This document shows positions 23,041 through 37,500 of a DNA stretch of 60,326 bases, piece by piece (position 1 is the first letter of the stretch; every line of letters starts with the position of its first letter). Below the pieces are notes generated by a model. That model ran no database searches. It was given only the letters and a program-made list of their open reading frames with translations, and had not been told where the DNA came from. The stretch is taken from the NCBI GenBank assembly GCA_009801015.1, contig VHZZ01000083.1:99586-159911 (forward strand), written 5' to 3'. The position numbers and the translations under genes were made by a program. The DNA is from Silene noctiflora (lineage: Eukaryota > Streptophyta > Magnoliopsida > Caryophyllales > Caryophyllaceae).

Positions 23041-23934
23041 GATATTCTTCGACTTTCCGGAAGGTGGTTTACCCCTAATCACAAAAATTAAAAGGGTAAA
23101 AATAGAATTGAAATAATTGGGAAGTAAAATAAAAAGAGAGTAGAGAAGACATACATGATGATATGTTTGTGATGTTATGGAAGGAAGGAAGGAAGACGAG
23201 CTTAACTTGAGGTTGGTTTTACTTTTTGTTAATGGCGGAACGGCTCGGAGAAACGAGGAAGAGGAAGAGGAGGAGTCAGGGCAGTGTCTGGATTGGATCA
23301 AAGGGAAATGGGTCAGCTACTCGGGTTGTGTTTGTCTGCCGATTCGGCGGCTATCACATAGACGGCCTCATAATTTCATTAATTTGTGAAGAAGAAAATT
23401 AGTGAGAGATTATTTGTTTTATTTTTGGCAAATTATGGAAAAATTAATGGAAAAAAGTCCATAAAAGAGCAACTACGTTTTAAATAACCTTTTCTATTTT
23501 TTTTCGTTTATTCACAATATCTTCCCTAATTTTCTTTTTGGTAAAGTTTTATACTTATTTTAATCAATCACCCCACAACAATACCTTACAATACTCATAC
23601 TTTATGTTTATTTTAATCACCTCACCCACAACAATACCACAATATCTTCGCTCTCTCCGATTACCTCACTCCACAACAATATTTTATGCTTATTTTAACC
23701 AAACTCTTAAATTTTGTGTCAATGCCGAATTGGGAAGATTATCGGGAGTAGGAGGGAGTATTTACGTGCTTTATATCCAAACACCAACATACGGAGCACA
23801 AAAAGAGGGGGATTGGTTTTATTGTTTTAATATTATTAATGATAAAGTAGAGAGTAAAAAATACCCAAAAAAGAAACGTAAAATATAAACTATTGACCAG
23901 GACGAAGGGAGTAATCAAACGGTCTCGTAATTTG

Positions 23935-24022
23935 TGTAGAGACACAATAAGATTGCTCTTGGGAGGCTTGAACTCAAACCCTTAAAAATTTCATCCAAGT
24001 TTTAACACTAGATCCCACACTT
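23935..24022 (-). repeat. Possible tRNA-derived SINE remnant
   Basis: Read on the minus strand it has an A-box-like GATCTAGTGTTAAAACTTGG followed 17 bp later by a B-box-like GGGTTTGAGTTCAAGCCTCC, then TGTGTCTCTACACAAATTAC. Spacing and order fit a SINE head. No tail or TSD was found, and one end lies beside the poly-A tract at 24026. Confidence 0.4.
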
Positions 24023-24025
24023 ACG

Positions 24026-24068
24026 AAAAAAAAAAAAAAAAAAATGATATGATTTTTTTTTTTTTTTT
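24026..24068. repeat. Poly-A/poly-T inverted pair
   Basis: Nineteen A (24026-24044) are followed by 8 bases and then sixteen T (24053-24068), so the tract could fold into an A-T hairpin. It may also be two homopolymer tails back to back. Confidence 0.85.
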
Positions 24069-25512
24069 AAAAAGGGCATATCTATTTTAAAATTAAAAAC
24101 GAGCCAATATCATCCTACTCGGATAGATAGGAGTATATGGCAAGTTTTTGCCGGTTCTGAGCATTCTCCTATCCTCTCATCTAATCTATTTCACCTCTCT
24201 CAGCTCTAAACAAATATATCCGTCTTAAATAAGAATTGGTGTTTGATAACTATGATAAGTCAATTTTTCGGGTTAATGTTTTGTGGTTAAGTGAGTATAT
24301 GACTTGCAAGAGTAGTTGAATATATTAATTGAAAAATGATTTTACACAAAAATAATAATCAAATTTAATAAATTCACTAATTATTTGATCTGTGTAATTT
24401 CAAATAATGCCATACGGGTCTACCAAGTGGTAATTCCATCAACGAGTTATATTTACTACTCCATATATTTCTTGATGTAAGCCGTGTTGGCTTTGAATTT
24501 TTTTGAGAAAAATTATGTACTCTACTTGTATGGAAAATGTTCTCCTATTAGTAAACAGTTATATTCTTTATTCACATATTTTGAGAGATATTAAAAACAA
24601 TGTGAGTCTTAAAATGTGATTAGGTTGTAATGTAAAAAAGAAATATTTTGAAAATTGTTGACGATCTAATGAAATAGAGAGGGAGTATTTTATTCTTATC
24701 CCTATTTAGGGGACAACAATCTTGCACTTGTTTAAAAAGGTGAAAGCACAGTATTTCTTTACCGTTGCATACAGCTGCAAAATTATCAAAGAATTACTCC
24801 GTATTAACTAGATCACCTCATACACGTTGAAAGACGCCTTAGGGCAAAACCGGGTTTGTCTTTGGGTTGCCTTGAGATTGAATTCGGTGAATATACTCCG
24901 TATTTAGTTTGGATTAAATGTCATGTCAAATTTTACCAACTCAAACTACGTCCTATCTTTCAATCTCAACAGAAACTCCGCAAACTCGTGAAGTTCAAAT
25001 CATAAAGAAATTATCTTCAGTTCGGAGTATAACCAGAAAAGTTTCAAGGTAAGCGAGTTCAGTGAGTTGCAACTTCCAAATCTACCATTGCTTCTTTCAT
25101 GCGTGCACTGTAAACAGAGACCAATGTAAGAGATATTTCAGCAAGGAAATAAGTCGAATAACATCGCCGAAAAAGAATGATTCATGTCCTTCATTGAGAG
25201 TTTCCATATTCAATTCAAACATGAGCGAGCGATCCATAGTAATTGGATCCATTGTTGATTTGTCAATCCGGGTTAAGTACAAAAAGTATGAATGCACGAG
25301 TGAAATGTCAATCAAGCACCATAGCTTTAGTAATTGACTGTCTACATAGAATAATCTATATATGTAATCGCAAATGTAACAGATGAGTATTCTAATCTAC
25401 CCAAGCTGCAAAGCCATTTTAACTAATAAGCCTCTGCGGCTCAGACGCTCAGTGGGTTTAGCATCGTCCCATAATTTCCCTAAGTCGACATCATTTAGTT
25501 GATTAGCATGAG

Positions 25513-28500
25513 CTACAACTTTTCAAGGATAACAAGACAGTTCTTCAACAATGACTTGGCCTGATCATTCTTTTCGATTTCATACAATTCTGACACACTT
25601 TCCTTGAGTTCTTTATCTATGACAGGTCGTGGTTGTACAGCTTGGCATAGATCGAGCACTTGTAACAAGCACTCTGCTGCAGCAACATGGACCTGAAAGG
25701 GCAGATGAGGAAGTAAAAATTCTGAGACCATCACGAGATGAAGGAGATGCTTACCATCATCAGAAAGCAAATACGCGAGAAAAGAACCGTGTTAACGGAA
25801 GCAATGTAACCAAAAGGTAGGCCAACTATATGCTGGACACTCCCAATTACTCCCTCTGAATCTTTAATTGTTTTTCTAATAGAAAGACAAGAAGTTTTTC
25901 AGAACAATATTGAAGTACACATTACCCTCCTTCAAGGAGAAATGTGATGTGTTTGGTTGTCGAGGTATTAAGTTATTACATAATCAAAACAGAGTATCAA
26001 CGAATCAGCCAAAAAGGAAACTGGAAAGATTAGCGCAAAAAATTTTACTTTGCTGCAAAAACAGCAACAATAATTAAATTTTAGTATTCGTGTCCAATTG
26101 GTTTACACTTTTAAAAGGGAGTGACAGAAACTAAGGCATTAAAGGTGGTATATTTGTGTTCAACCCAATACATATATCCCTTCCTATTCTTTAGAATTGC
26201 CCGATTTATCAACATTTCCCTCATAGATTCTGAAAAATGGAGTAATTCTAGAGACTAGGAGCAAACATAAGACAGCCTTACACGTATGACAAACACATCA
26301 ACCCTATAATAAGATGACAAAACACAAACAATTTAGGTTGGTCACATATGTGCGGTCGTCTTGTAACCTTCCTGTCTGTTCAAATGTTAATAATCAGATC
26401 AGTGACCAGATTTGTTGCATCAAGCAAGTTATCATTTAGTTCCATACAAAGACTTTTGGAAGAGGATTTAATGACAACTAGAGGAAATTCTATTATACAA
26501 ACCCATCTTCGGGAAAAAAAAATTATGCACAAGGAAACATAAAGGAACAAGAACCACAACATACCTGACCAATCTTTACTGTGATAATACAGTCAACTAT
26601 TTTGCTTGAAACAGTGGAGAAGAGCTGAAATAAAGAACAAGGACATGTCAGATACCAAACTATATTCAAGAATGAATAAAGGGGATAAAAATAACGGGCA
26701 AAACCTCGTGCACAAATGATGCAACACCAGCAGTTGAAATATCTTCTTGAGATCCTACTGGAGTGGCTTTTAACTTGGAACAGAGCTTCTTAATGGACAC
26801 AAATGCTGACACTTTGTCTGTTCAAAAAGAGGGTATGAGAAACAATAACTGAACACACTTGAGGCAAGAAATTAAGTTGCAGATTACCTGCCCATGGCAA
26901 TGCAGGAGACAAGGCGTGAGATAACAAAGACATCAACTTTTGCTGTTGTTTAAGCACGTCGTCTAAGGAGGCGATATTTATGGACGACGTAGTACAGTCT
27001 AAAATCTTACAACGCGGTACATAGCTCTTTTCTTCACCCGAATCTGCATTGGTATGGACGAAAGTTCAAAAATCATTAAATTTATCATCGATTTAAAATT
27101 CTTACCATAGGGCATGTGACCTATATGGGTTAGAGATCCAGACATAAACTTCAAATTTGGTGACTTCCTTTTACATAGTATCACCAAATAAGCACTGTAG
27201 TAAATCTTTGCAGGAAAATAGACATAAAATCGGTTGAAGAGGTCAGAACAAGAATTAAACACAGGACAGTTTGGATCAAATCATCTCATTTAGGACAAAA
27301 TCCGGGACTCAGGCAGCCTAACTCAAATGCAAATTACAGTCTAGGAGCATTAGCAATTAGTATCAAGTCTGTTCTAAGTCCCTCATGAAAGCTTTCCCTT
27401 TTCCCAGATAGAATAGAACAAAAAGCAAGAAGGAATTCTTAACATAAGAAGTACTCCATATAATGGAACTAATAGCAAAGTTAATAAAAGTTATGATAAC
27501 AAAGGGTGCGATAGAAGATCTGCAGGTGAGCTTACCAGCTTTCAGAGAACCACTTCCTGAGGGTTCTTGTATAGTTTTAGTTCCAGCAGTTGGATTGAAC
27601 ATCTCGTATAACAAGGGGAAGACAACATTAAAGAACTCTGGCGAACCAAAAGCACTGATAACCTAGAAGAGAATGGCAGGATACTGTTATTGCCAACCTT
27701 ATAGATTAATTAATATTAAAAAGAGCAATGTTATTGTCAGTCAACATAAAATGAGAAATTGGAAAAGAGAGCAAAAATTATATGAAGACAGGTTTGAATG
27801 ATGCTAGGGTTCCAAGAAGGGAGAAAAAGGAAAATGTAGCAGCTCATAGATAGGCACAATACCTGCTCTAGAGCACACAAAGCTGCTTCTTGAAATTTCT
27901 TGTCCTTCTTAGCACAAGCAGTAGTAATGACGCTTAAGATAGCATTTGGCGCTGATGAGTCATGAGAAGCTATAGCCTTGTGGCAAGATGTACAAAGGGA
28001 AGCTAAAGCTGGCAAAAGAGCATCCTTCCCCTGTTCCAGATCATTCAAAAACCATATTTGAGGGTCGGAGTTGAGCCTTAGACTGAATTGGAGGATTATT
28101 TTACATAACCAACAAAAATATGTAAAACTCAAGTCTCAAGAAAGAAGTTATGAAAAAACTATGTCACCTCCCAAAGTCGACCAGGGATTTCCTTCAACAA
28201 TAAGTTGAGCAGCACTTGACAATGAGTAGACAGAGACTCCCGCAATGTTTCACTAAGCTTGGTAATTGCCTGAGCTGCCTGTTATGGATCAAAGCAACCA
28301 ATATATAGCTGAAGTTGATAATGTACACAACCAAACTTCATGATGGAAAACGCAGTGCACTTACATTTCTTTTGGAACTCCATGATGATGACATGAAGCT
28401 TTCAGTAATCAATGATACTATCTCTCCCAAATACAATTGAAGTGTGACATTATCACCACTTGTATTTTCTTCCCACAGCTCTTCAAATAGACCAGAAACC

Positions 28501-31500
28501 TGCTTGTCATCTTCAAATCTGTAATAGTTTCAAGAATAGTGTCTGTAAATTAAGACGCTGAAAATACTACCCCCAGAACCTGCATCAGCTTTTACAGCAC
28601 AACAATAACATCCTTAAGATTGAATCACACATAACTCATGAAGCAAACCAATTCTCCCCAATAACACCTGACGTGGCATATCAAGATAAGGTTAAGTTGC
28701 CAATTAAACCTTCAAACTGCATTCAGCATGCAAATAAGCTTTCGGACCAAACCCAGGGGCAACATCAGAATATGTCTAGTCCCATAGAAAAGAATGCCCC
28801 AGGGTATGGTGTATGATACCCCTTACTCACTCAGGGAGGACTGTAGATGCAAGGACGCAGGCAGTAGTCCCCATATCTTCAATGGGACAAAAAAAATCAT
28901 ACAGATACGATTTTGCATGATATGAGAGAAGGCACGCTCACATCCTCAAATGTAGTTCAGAGAGAGAACAAGATCAGAAAATCAAATTCAGAAAAGCAAG
29001 CAAAAGATATAATTTTTTTCTCGTAGGCAGAAGCGCATTCCACACCTTAAAATGAAGATAACAGGTATGAGTGTCACATAATAACCACTCAAAACATCGG
29101 AAGCCATGGAGGCACAGCTTTTCAACAGAATTGCACAGGAAACCTGAGCATTCTTGTCACCTGCTTGTAATGCTGCAATGTCGTCAATGATTTTTTGGGC
29201 CTGTGAAGGAGTTGAATACTTCAGTACCAATGCAAAAGCACTAGCAAACGCACGTTTAGCAGAACCACTTTTTTCTTCAATGACAGCAGGGAACAAAATC
29301 CTTAACAACACTCCCGTGAAGGGTTTGATCTCGAGGTTAACTCGTTGCACCAGTAAAGTGATAAAAGAGGCTACACCAACCCTGAAACCCAACCAAAAAT
29401 TAATTAATTGCTACGCAAATGGATCAGCTAAAAAAGGACTAAATTAAGTTAAAAATGATCATTTTAGTTAGCCAACAGCTAACATAAATACATAGCCGGC
29501 CTGGGGGGTATTTAGTTATTTACTTTGATCAGAGGAAAGATATGCATAAGCTCATAGGTCGTCTGCATATCAGGAAAAATCAAACAGCTAAAACAAAGCT
29601 AAAAGGCCAACACCATGAACACAACCCCACTAAAAAGATACTAATGTAAAAAAAGCCTGAGATGAAACATCATGTGCATTGTCAACAGAAACAAATCACT
29701 AGATTTCTATACCTTGTATTAAGACCAACTCCAGATCTGACTAACTGAGAAAGCTTGGGAACCAAAACATCTAATGATGGCTTGTCCACTACATCCACGC
29801 AGAGTTCAAGAGTTTCCCACATAGGAGAGCCTTTTGCAATTGAAATCCGTAAATTTTCAAGCTTATCCTTCTGTATACCAACATTTGCTGCATGAAGCTG
29901 CCATAAACATAAATGATATCTGTCAATTTTAGTCCTTCAAGCCAGCAGGAAACCGTGATAAAAAGTTCGTATTTTACCATACCTCAACATAATTGAGCCC
30001 TGGATCTTCTAAGCTAGACAGACTTTCCAACATACAAGTCACTAAATCTGCCAAATGTGGACGGATAGCAACACCTGCACCCTGTAATGCAAGAAAAGTA
30101 TCATATCTAAGTAAACCAGCAACTAAGTGAATTTAAAAGTAAATCACGTCGAATCCCAAAAAAGTACTCCATCATCAAAAATTGACTAACAAGTGTAATG
30201 AAGTTCATGTGGAATATATCATAAGCAAAAATTGACATAGCAAGCCAAGAAGTTATGTTAAAACATCATCATGAATTATACATGAGTATCAAGGAAAGTC
30301 CTATGTCCCATATTAGAATAATTAGTCAACAAATTACCCTGTCTGAAAGATTGTAGACAATGTGTCATCCTTGCACAGTGATTTGCATTTTATTACGACT
30401 ACAAGTCTCGTAAAGGATGAATCAAAAAAAATTATTTCATGCAAACCTTTGCAAGCTTCATAACCACTCCAATCGATGCCTTGCGTATGCTGTCAACTTT
30501 ACTCATAATACCTTCAGACAACAACAGTGGTAGAACAACATCCATGGCTTTGCTGGTATCTGATTTATCAGTGAGAGAAGCATCACAGAGCCTTATAGTA
30601 AGGGAACTGACAGCACGGCATAACTTATCACCGGAATTTCTAACAGTCTCCTTTATATCATCCATAGCACGGAATGCATTAATCCAAATTCTCTTCAAAT
30701 GTTTTCCAACCTGCCAAAATATGGGAGTGACAGTGAACATCAGATAAAATGTAATGGTCAGTTGAATTGGGGAGCCCAGCTAACAGGAACAAGTAACGAT
30801 GGGCCTCAAGACAATAAAATTGCATTTGATTCCCAGCAAATAAATGCATGTTCAACAACTTAATACGCACTCTTATCACCTTATGTACATCTCATACAAA
30901 GAATTATCTAAAAGCAAAAAATCAAGCCTGTAGAATAAAAGGGTTGTAATTTATAGCATCCAGAGTCTTCATAACATGTTTCTTACTTGTTCAAACCTGC
31001 GTCCTTGAATTATATCTGCTAGAGNAAGACATGAAGACTGGCGAGAACGCCAAAGCCTGGATCCACACTGCGTTAATAGGTCGTCAATTATAGGATCTAG
31101 GAGTTCATCAATAGTTTTCTTCGGATCAGCTACAAGTGACTTCCATATGTGTGNCATAGAATCCTGAAATTAACAGATTTTGAATTTAAAGAATAACATG
31201 TTTCAACAATATGCTCATTACTGTCGGCAAAAAACATCACAGCAATGGTAAGTTGGAGAGCGTAAGACAAAAGATCATTCATACAAGTATGCAAGACTAG
31301 TATGGATAATGTCAAGCTCTGGAAGATCAGGATTCAGGAACACTCACTTGCACATTCTTATCAGGATCGTACTGATAGCGTACTAGCCTTGGAACTAATA
31401 CACGAAGATGAGGCTTGAGAGCATCCCCAGCGTGCTTTGCTATTCTTGAAAATCCAAAAGCAGCTCCCCTCTTAGAATTTAAAGCTGCCTGATAATTAGC

Positions 31501-34500
31501 TAGGTCCATGAACTTATATATCAGGTCTGGCTGGCCCATCTCATTTGCCAGGTTGCAGAGCTCCTTGTATGTCGTCAATTTACCCCCAGTGGGACTTTCA
31601 CCAATAGTACCTTCTTGAAAGACTTGTGAATCCTCTACCAGCTAAAGGTTGCATACAGTAAGAAAAAACAGAAGAAAATCATTACTTTTCTACCGCGCAC
31701 CATTTATCGCAGGATCAAGTCCTAAGCTATATGCTCTATAATATGCAGTGTAGTTACCTTGACAGCTCTCTTCCTCTTCCCTGAGCCAGTCAACGTGCCA
31801 ACAAGTGCATTCACCAAATTCTTTTTCATCTGCTCATCACCAAGTTCATACACAAGACTCATTCCTTGTGATGCTAGCTCCTGAGTAAGTTCATTTTGCT
31901 CGCCCAATAAGTGCGAGAAGGCTTCCTGTTTATAGGATGGAAAGGTTTGTAAGTAAATGACAGTGGTCACCCAATTAGCATTCACGACTATGAAAATCCA
32001 AACCACAGCAAAATCAGATTATAAAAAAAGAAAAAGGTGTATGAAAAGTTTTCAACATTTTAATACATGTTAGTACAATATCAGACCAAAAAGTATTCTT
32101 TGCACCGATGTAATGACACCTGAATTACGACGACGACCCCCAAATGGTCATGCGGGTCATGCCTAAGCCAAGGTGGTTGGGGGGNNNNNNNNNNNNNNNN
32201 NNNNNNNNNNNNNNNNNNNNNNNNNNNNNNNNNNNNNNNNNNNNNNNNNNNNNNNNNNNNNNNNNNNNNNNNNNNNNNNNNNNNNNNNNNNNNNNNNNNN
32301 NNNNNNNNNNNNNNNNNNNNNNNNNNNNNNNNNNNNNNNNNNNNNNNNNNNCAAGACATGGTAAAAGTCAATGGGTTTGAACAATAACCAAGAAGTACAA
32401 CGCACATGACCAAACCATTAGCTACCAGAAAAAATATATCAGAACAACAAAAGCCTGGTAAGGGTGTTCACTGTTCAGTTACAATGTTTGAAGGGATTCA
32501 GACTTTACGAATAACATTCAAGTTATTGATCCATAATGCTTACCCCCTCTCTCCCCAAAAAGGAAACAAAAGATAAAGAACCCTCTCTTCTAAGTGAGCA
32601 CTAGTAACAAAATAACCCTCTCTTCTAAGTGAACACTAGTAACAAAATAAGTGGCATGGCCGCATGGGAATAAACAAAAGGCTTATGCTCAATAAAAATC
32701 CATAGCTCTAAAATATTAGACATAAAGCTCCAGAAGAAACTGCTCATCCGCAAAGTTTCTTCGCCCAGCAGAACCACAATTCTCTTTCATTTGTTAACAG
32801 TGAAGACGCGACAGCCTTATCTCAATGCATGCAAGGTATGATTCGGTCCAAATAAAAATCAAGTCAAAGTCAACAGAACACTACTAGACAGTAATCTTAC
32901 CATGTAACAACCATATTATAGTGTAACAACCAACCTGAATCTCAGGAAGCAATTGCTGAATAGTAGGGTGATGCCCACAATACATAGTTAATGATAACAA
33001 CCAAACAGTCCCCGCACAGCGCTCCTCTTTTCTGCTACTGTATAAAAGATCGTCAAATATCTTTTTTGTTATCGAACTCCTAGCCAATACTCTAGCATCG
33101 ACACTAGCTTCATTCTCTTCGGTATAGGTTTTCTTTAGCCAAGAAGAGGACACATCTTCCAAAAGAAAATTTGAAGTCATAGAGAGTGAGGTGTAGTTGG
33201 TTTTCAGAATAATATCAGCATTCACAGGAACACTGCCCCAGAGAAATGCGAGAGCCTCCCCAGCAGCAAATAGAACATCTTCAACCTGTACCGATTTCAT
33301 ATTTTCACTTTAGCATGCCACTTTCCATATAAGACATACAATTATATCATTAACAAGGCATAAGCAGATAGCAATGACACCTTTGAGCGGCAGAGACCAA
33401 AAATCAGCTCCAGGGCAATGTCGAGGGATGAAGGTGACACTTCCTTCATGCATATATGCCCCAGAGCAATAGCAATTTTCTTTATTGCTTTTATATCTTC
33501 TCCAGCTAAGAGTTTAGTCAGCTTATCGCGCACAACAGTCAACACGGACTCTACAAATGTTTCAATGACAGCAATTAGTAATAGTTAACTGTTACAAAAT
33601 ACAAAGTAAATCAAAAGGCACCAATGGAATTCAGTTCTGTATGCGCTACCTGGACCAGAATCACAAATAACTGGTGGTAGTGAACCACGCAATCCAATAT
33701 GTCCAAGTGCCTGCATTGCAATTGAAGCTAATGCTGCAGTCTCAAGGTTGACAACATCAACCAAACGCTTGATTGTACCAGGAAGAACCGCCTCTAACAT
33801 CTGATGTCAAACAGAATACAATAAATCCCTCTGAGAAATAATCGTGCATTTTATCTAAATCACCAACATAGAAGGCACAACTCTGTTCTATTTATGACAC
33901 AACTAAAATATGTAAAAAAAAAAAAAAAAAAAAGAACAGTGCCAGCTTTCTATTTAAAATCAGGCTTTGACCAACAAAATTCCAAGAATCACTGTGCAAC
34001 CACTTCATAACCTACGGCTATGTTCTTTAAACAAAAATCATTATAAAGAGGGAGAACATAGAGGACAAAGCCTCCTTATTAAAGCATTGCATGACTTATC
34101 CAATTCTTTGAAGCAAGGCATTGACACACCCTTGAAAGCATTAATTGATTAAGCCGGCAGCACCACCTCCTCCAAGCAATCTCCTGTTATCACCCTCTTC
34201 ACCATCTAAACCTTTTCACCCCCTCCTCTTCCTCCTTGACACACCAACCCTTTCAAATTTTACAAAGTTTATCCTCCCATTATTCCCTGGCCACATAATA
34301 TCACCCTTGTATCTCTCTTTTAATCTCTGGTCTACACTCTACACTCTACAGTCACTAACTGCCTAACTCGCTCAAAACACATACCATAACCACCATTGTA
34401 CCCTTGTATCTCTCTTTCAATCTCTGGTCTACACTCTACAGTCACTAACTGCCTAACTCGATCAAAATACATACCATAACCACCATTGTACACTACTATA

Positions 34501-37500
34501 ATGTTATCCATGTACCAGGCGATAATCAATCATGCATGACAAAAATCTTGGATTAAGACAACAGCAAAAAATAGATTCAGCAACAATTATGTAAAGCAAG
34601 GAGAGAAAATGCATGCTGACGAGGAAGAAACCCATAAAATTCAAACCCTTCATGCTAGCAGGGAAGACACCATAAATGACCGTATAACATGGGAAAGACC
34701 ATAAACAGGTAGGTTGGGGAGATCAAAGAGAATCTGAAGGTGACTAAACAAGCATTATGTATCTCTTATGATAAAACTAATGTGTCTGATTCAAGTGCGA
34801 AAAAACATAAACCCCTTATGTCTACCTCCTTTAGAGATGCTCCATTGGTATCCAAAATTCTAAATGCTTAAAGTCTTAAACCACTAAATAAATATAGAAC
34901 GTAAATGGAATAAGCCACATTGTCCGCTCAAAGCCAACTATTTTAGAATAAATCATTATTATTATTAAATCCAATGACATAACTATGTGCGCATAGCAGT
35001 ACCACACAGGTCAGAAGCTGAGAAAATGCATCACATATTCACATCTTACTCCAACTCCTGACACGCCAATCACAATGGGCACTGAACAGAAATTGTAAAA
35101 CCATAAGCCACGAGTCCATATAAAAGTATACAACTATCGAACCTCAGGTGCTTCTGACATACTCTCAGCAGTGACAAATCCAATTGCGCATAGTACTCCA
35201 TGCTGTGTTTCAAACCTGAAATCAAACAAACCAAGAAAAAGACATTCAGTAAAAACCATTAAGTGAAATACTTCCATCAGTCCCAAAAAGATTGTATCAA
35301 TTTTATTCAATGAACATACAGTGAAATCCCCTCAATGCCCTTCTAAACTCATTAGAATTGTTGTCCTCCCCTTGACCACTTTCAGTTGGCATATTTTGAT
35401 TCACGGTACAAACAGAAAAGAATATAACCATTTACATATAATAATTGAAAGTGTTTTTTATTTTATTTATCTGTGTGTGTGTGTGGGGGCAATGCTGCTT
35501 CGTCCTTCTGGGAGAAGAAATTAGAAGTAATAGTGTAGTGGAACAAACCTTGTGTTTTGTGTTCCGCTATCAGTAGAAATCAATTCACTTATCAGTGTAG
35601 ATGTTGCAGATGCATGGCAAGCTGAAGAAGCTATACCAAGCAAACGAGCAGCAGATTCACGAGTATCCATGTCAATGTGTCCTAGAAATTGTTTTAGCCA
35701 ATGTACTTTTGAAGCATACCGAGATGCCAATAGCTGATAGACAAAGCAGAAGAAATCAACACCGGAGAATAACAAGTAGCAATAGAGGAATTGATAATTT
35801 AAAAAAGACGTAATGATACCTTAGGACAATAAGTTGCAATTACAACTAAAGACTTGGAAGCATTAGCGTGCAACTCAGCAGATCCTTCAACAGCCATTGC
35901 ATGTTCTATAAGCAAGCACAACACATCTACTGTAGGCTCAAGTCCATCTGAGTTTGAGTCTTTTTGTGACATCTCAAACTCGAAGCACTTAAGAAGAAAT
36001 TTTATCATTGCATCATATGTTTTAGATGGAAAAAGAAGTTGTTGTTCCCTCATTTCCGTGCACTCCAAAACTTTTGGTTGCTGCTTGACAATATAATCCA
36101 GCATGTCTCTCACTCTCGGATAAATACGATCTATCTTTTGGCTAATAAATTTTCCTTCATCCAGGGCCAATCCCTGTATTGCCATTTCCCTACAAAGAGA
36201 AATATAGGTAAGAGACAAAAGTAAACTAAAATCATTATGGAGTAGAAACAATTGAAGTAATTACCATATCACAATTCACAGGGATGCATGATTCTAAACC
36301 CTAGAGTGAAACTCATGAAAAATACAGAGATACATAAATAACTAGCACAGGTTCTACAGGAACAGCATGCCGTAAGTCCGGGATACACTGCTCAGATGAT
36401 ACACTCATCCTAGAACCTAAATCTTTCACTTGTACCCTAACTTAATAAGTCGTTCATGCAATTACTGAAGTCCTTTTCTAAAGTTTGTGCGGTACAATGC
36501 AGCTTTCTTGCAAATATGATAACTAGGCGGGAAGTTTGCTCCTCCCAAGACCCTTTAGAGCATAACATATGTGATTATGTGTGGTAGTTCTTGCTGATAA
36601 ATAGAATCATTAACATAAAGGGTTGATTTCCTATTCTGTTGTTAGCAGTGTTATCCAAGATACGAAGAATAGCAGACGATGTTTTGCATGTGTCCAAATA
36701 AACACGTTTGATAAAAATATTGAAGCGAAGGGGAAAGGAGAGAGAAGAGGAAGGGAAGGAAAAGAGCAGGGTTCCTCCTATTCCTTCTTCAACGTTGAAT
36801 CAAACACGATAACTAACACCCCGCCTTCTCGCTCTATCTCTGCGTCTCCTTCCCCAACCCTTATTTCTGAATCCCATATCCAAATTCCACGGTTTGTGCA
36901 ACTGTAGAAGTACAAAAAGGGGAGAGGGAGGAGGGCTTAGATTAATGCAGGTTTGCAGGATTTACAAAGTGGTAGCCAGATAGCATACTCCTATGGAGCA
37001 GGCCATGTGGGAGATAACCATTATCAGCTACCAGAACTCCAGAAAAGTTTATAGCAGAAACTCTGGCAGTCTGGCAGACAGACAGTGGACTTATCTTAAT
37101 GGCTGGCAGATCAGGAAAAAGGTAGTCAGGTCCATGAAAGCTTCCACGTAGGTCAAAACTACTTTGAACTTCTACCTGACCCTGAAGGGACACTATTGTC
37201 TATACTACAATAGGAAATTTCAATTCCAATTTCAATACCATTTTTGGTCGGCAAAATCAAACAAATATTGCATCAAACCCATCATAGCGTAAAAGAAATT
37301 TAAGTACATACTGGAGGCGATAAAGATGGGGCCTGAGACGGCACAAAACAGAACGTAAGTTGACACGCACACACTACACATCACCGAACAAAAACACAGA
37401 AAGGTTTATGGCAATTCCCTAAATGAAAACATATACATCACAAAATACACGCTATCTACCATGGATACTTTATATGAATTCATATATACTACTCTTTCCT

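Larger units (their letters stand above)
23301..25512. other. Intergenic DNA with MITE and SINE fragments
   Basis: No gene is seen. Stowaway-like ends are visible (GGGAGTAGGAGGGAGTAT near 23745; GACGAAGGGAGTAA near 23900), and AT-rich low-complexity DNA follows to 25.0 kb. The 91-codon ORF at 25062-25337 matches nothing I know. The ECM29 3' untranslated region should occupy the right end. Confidence 0.5.

Noticed and set aside
25062..25337. 91-codon ORF 3' of ECM29
   Set aside because: No recognisable motif, and it overlaps an antisense ORF of similar length. Likely chance.
32144..32413. ORFs crossing the N gap
   Set aside because: They consist mainly of undefined residues and are artefacts of the gap.
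34304..34490. Regular repeats as a possible CRISPR array
   Set aside because: Only two 97-bp direct copies with no spacer pattern, in an intron of a plant gene.
36942..37193. 83-codon minus-strand ORF in ECM29 intron 14
   Set aside because: It looks mildly protein-like but does not match ECM29, and the true exon 14 (39062-39180) joins exon 15 in phase without it.
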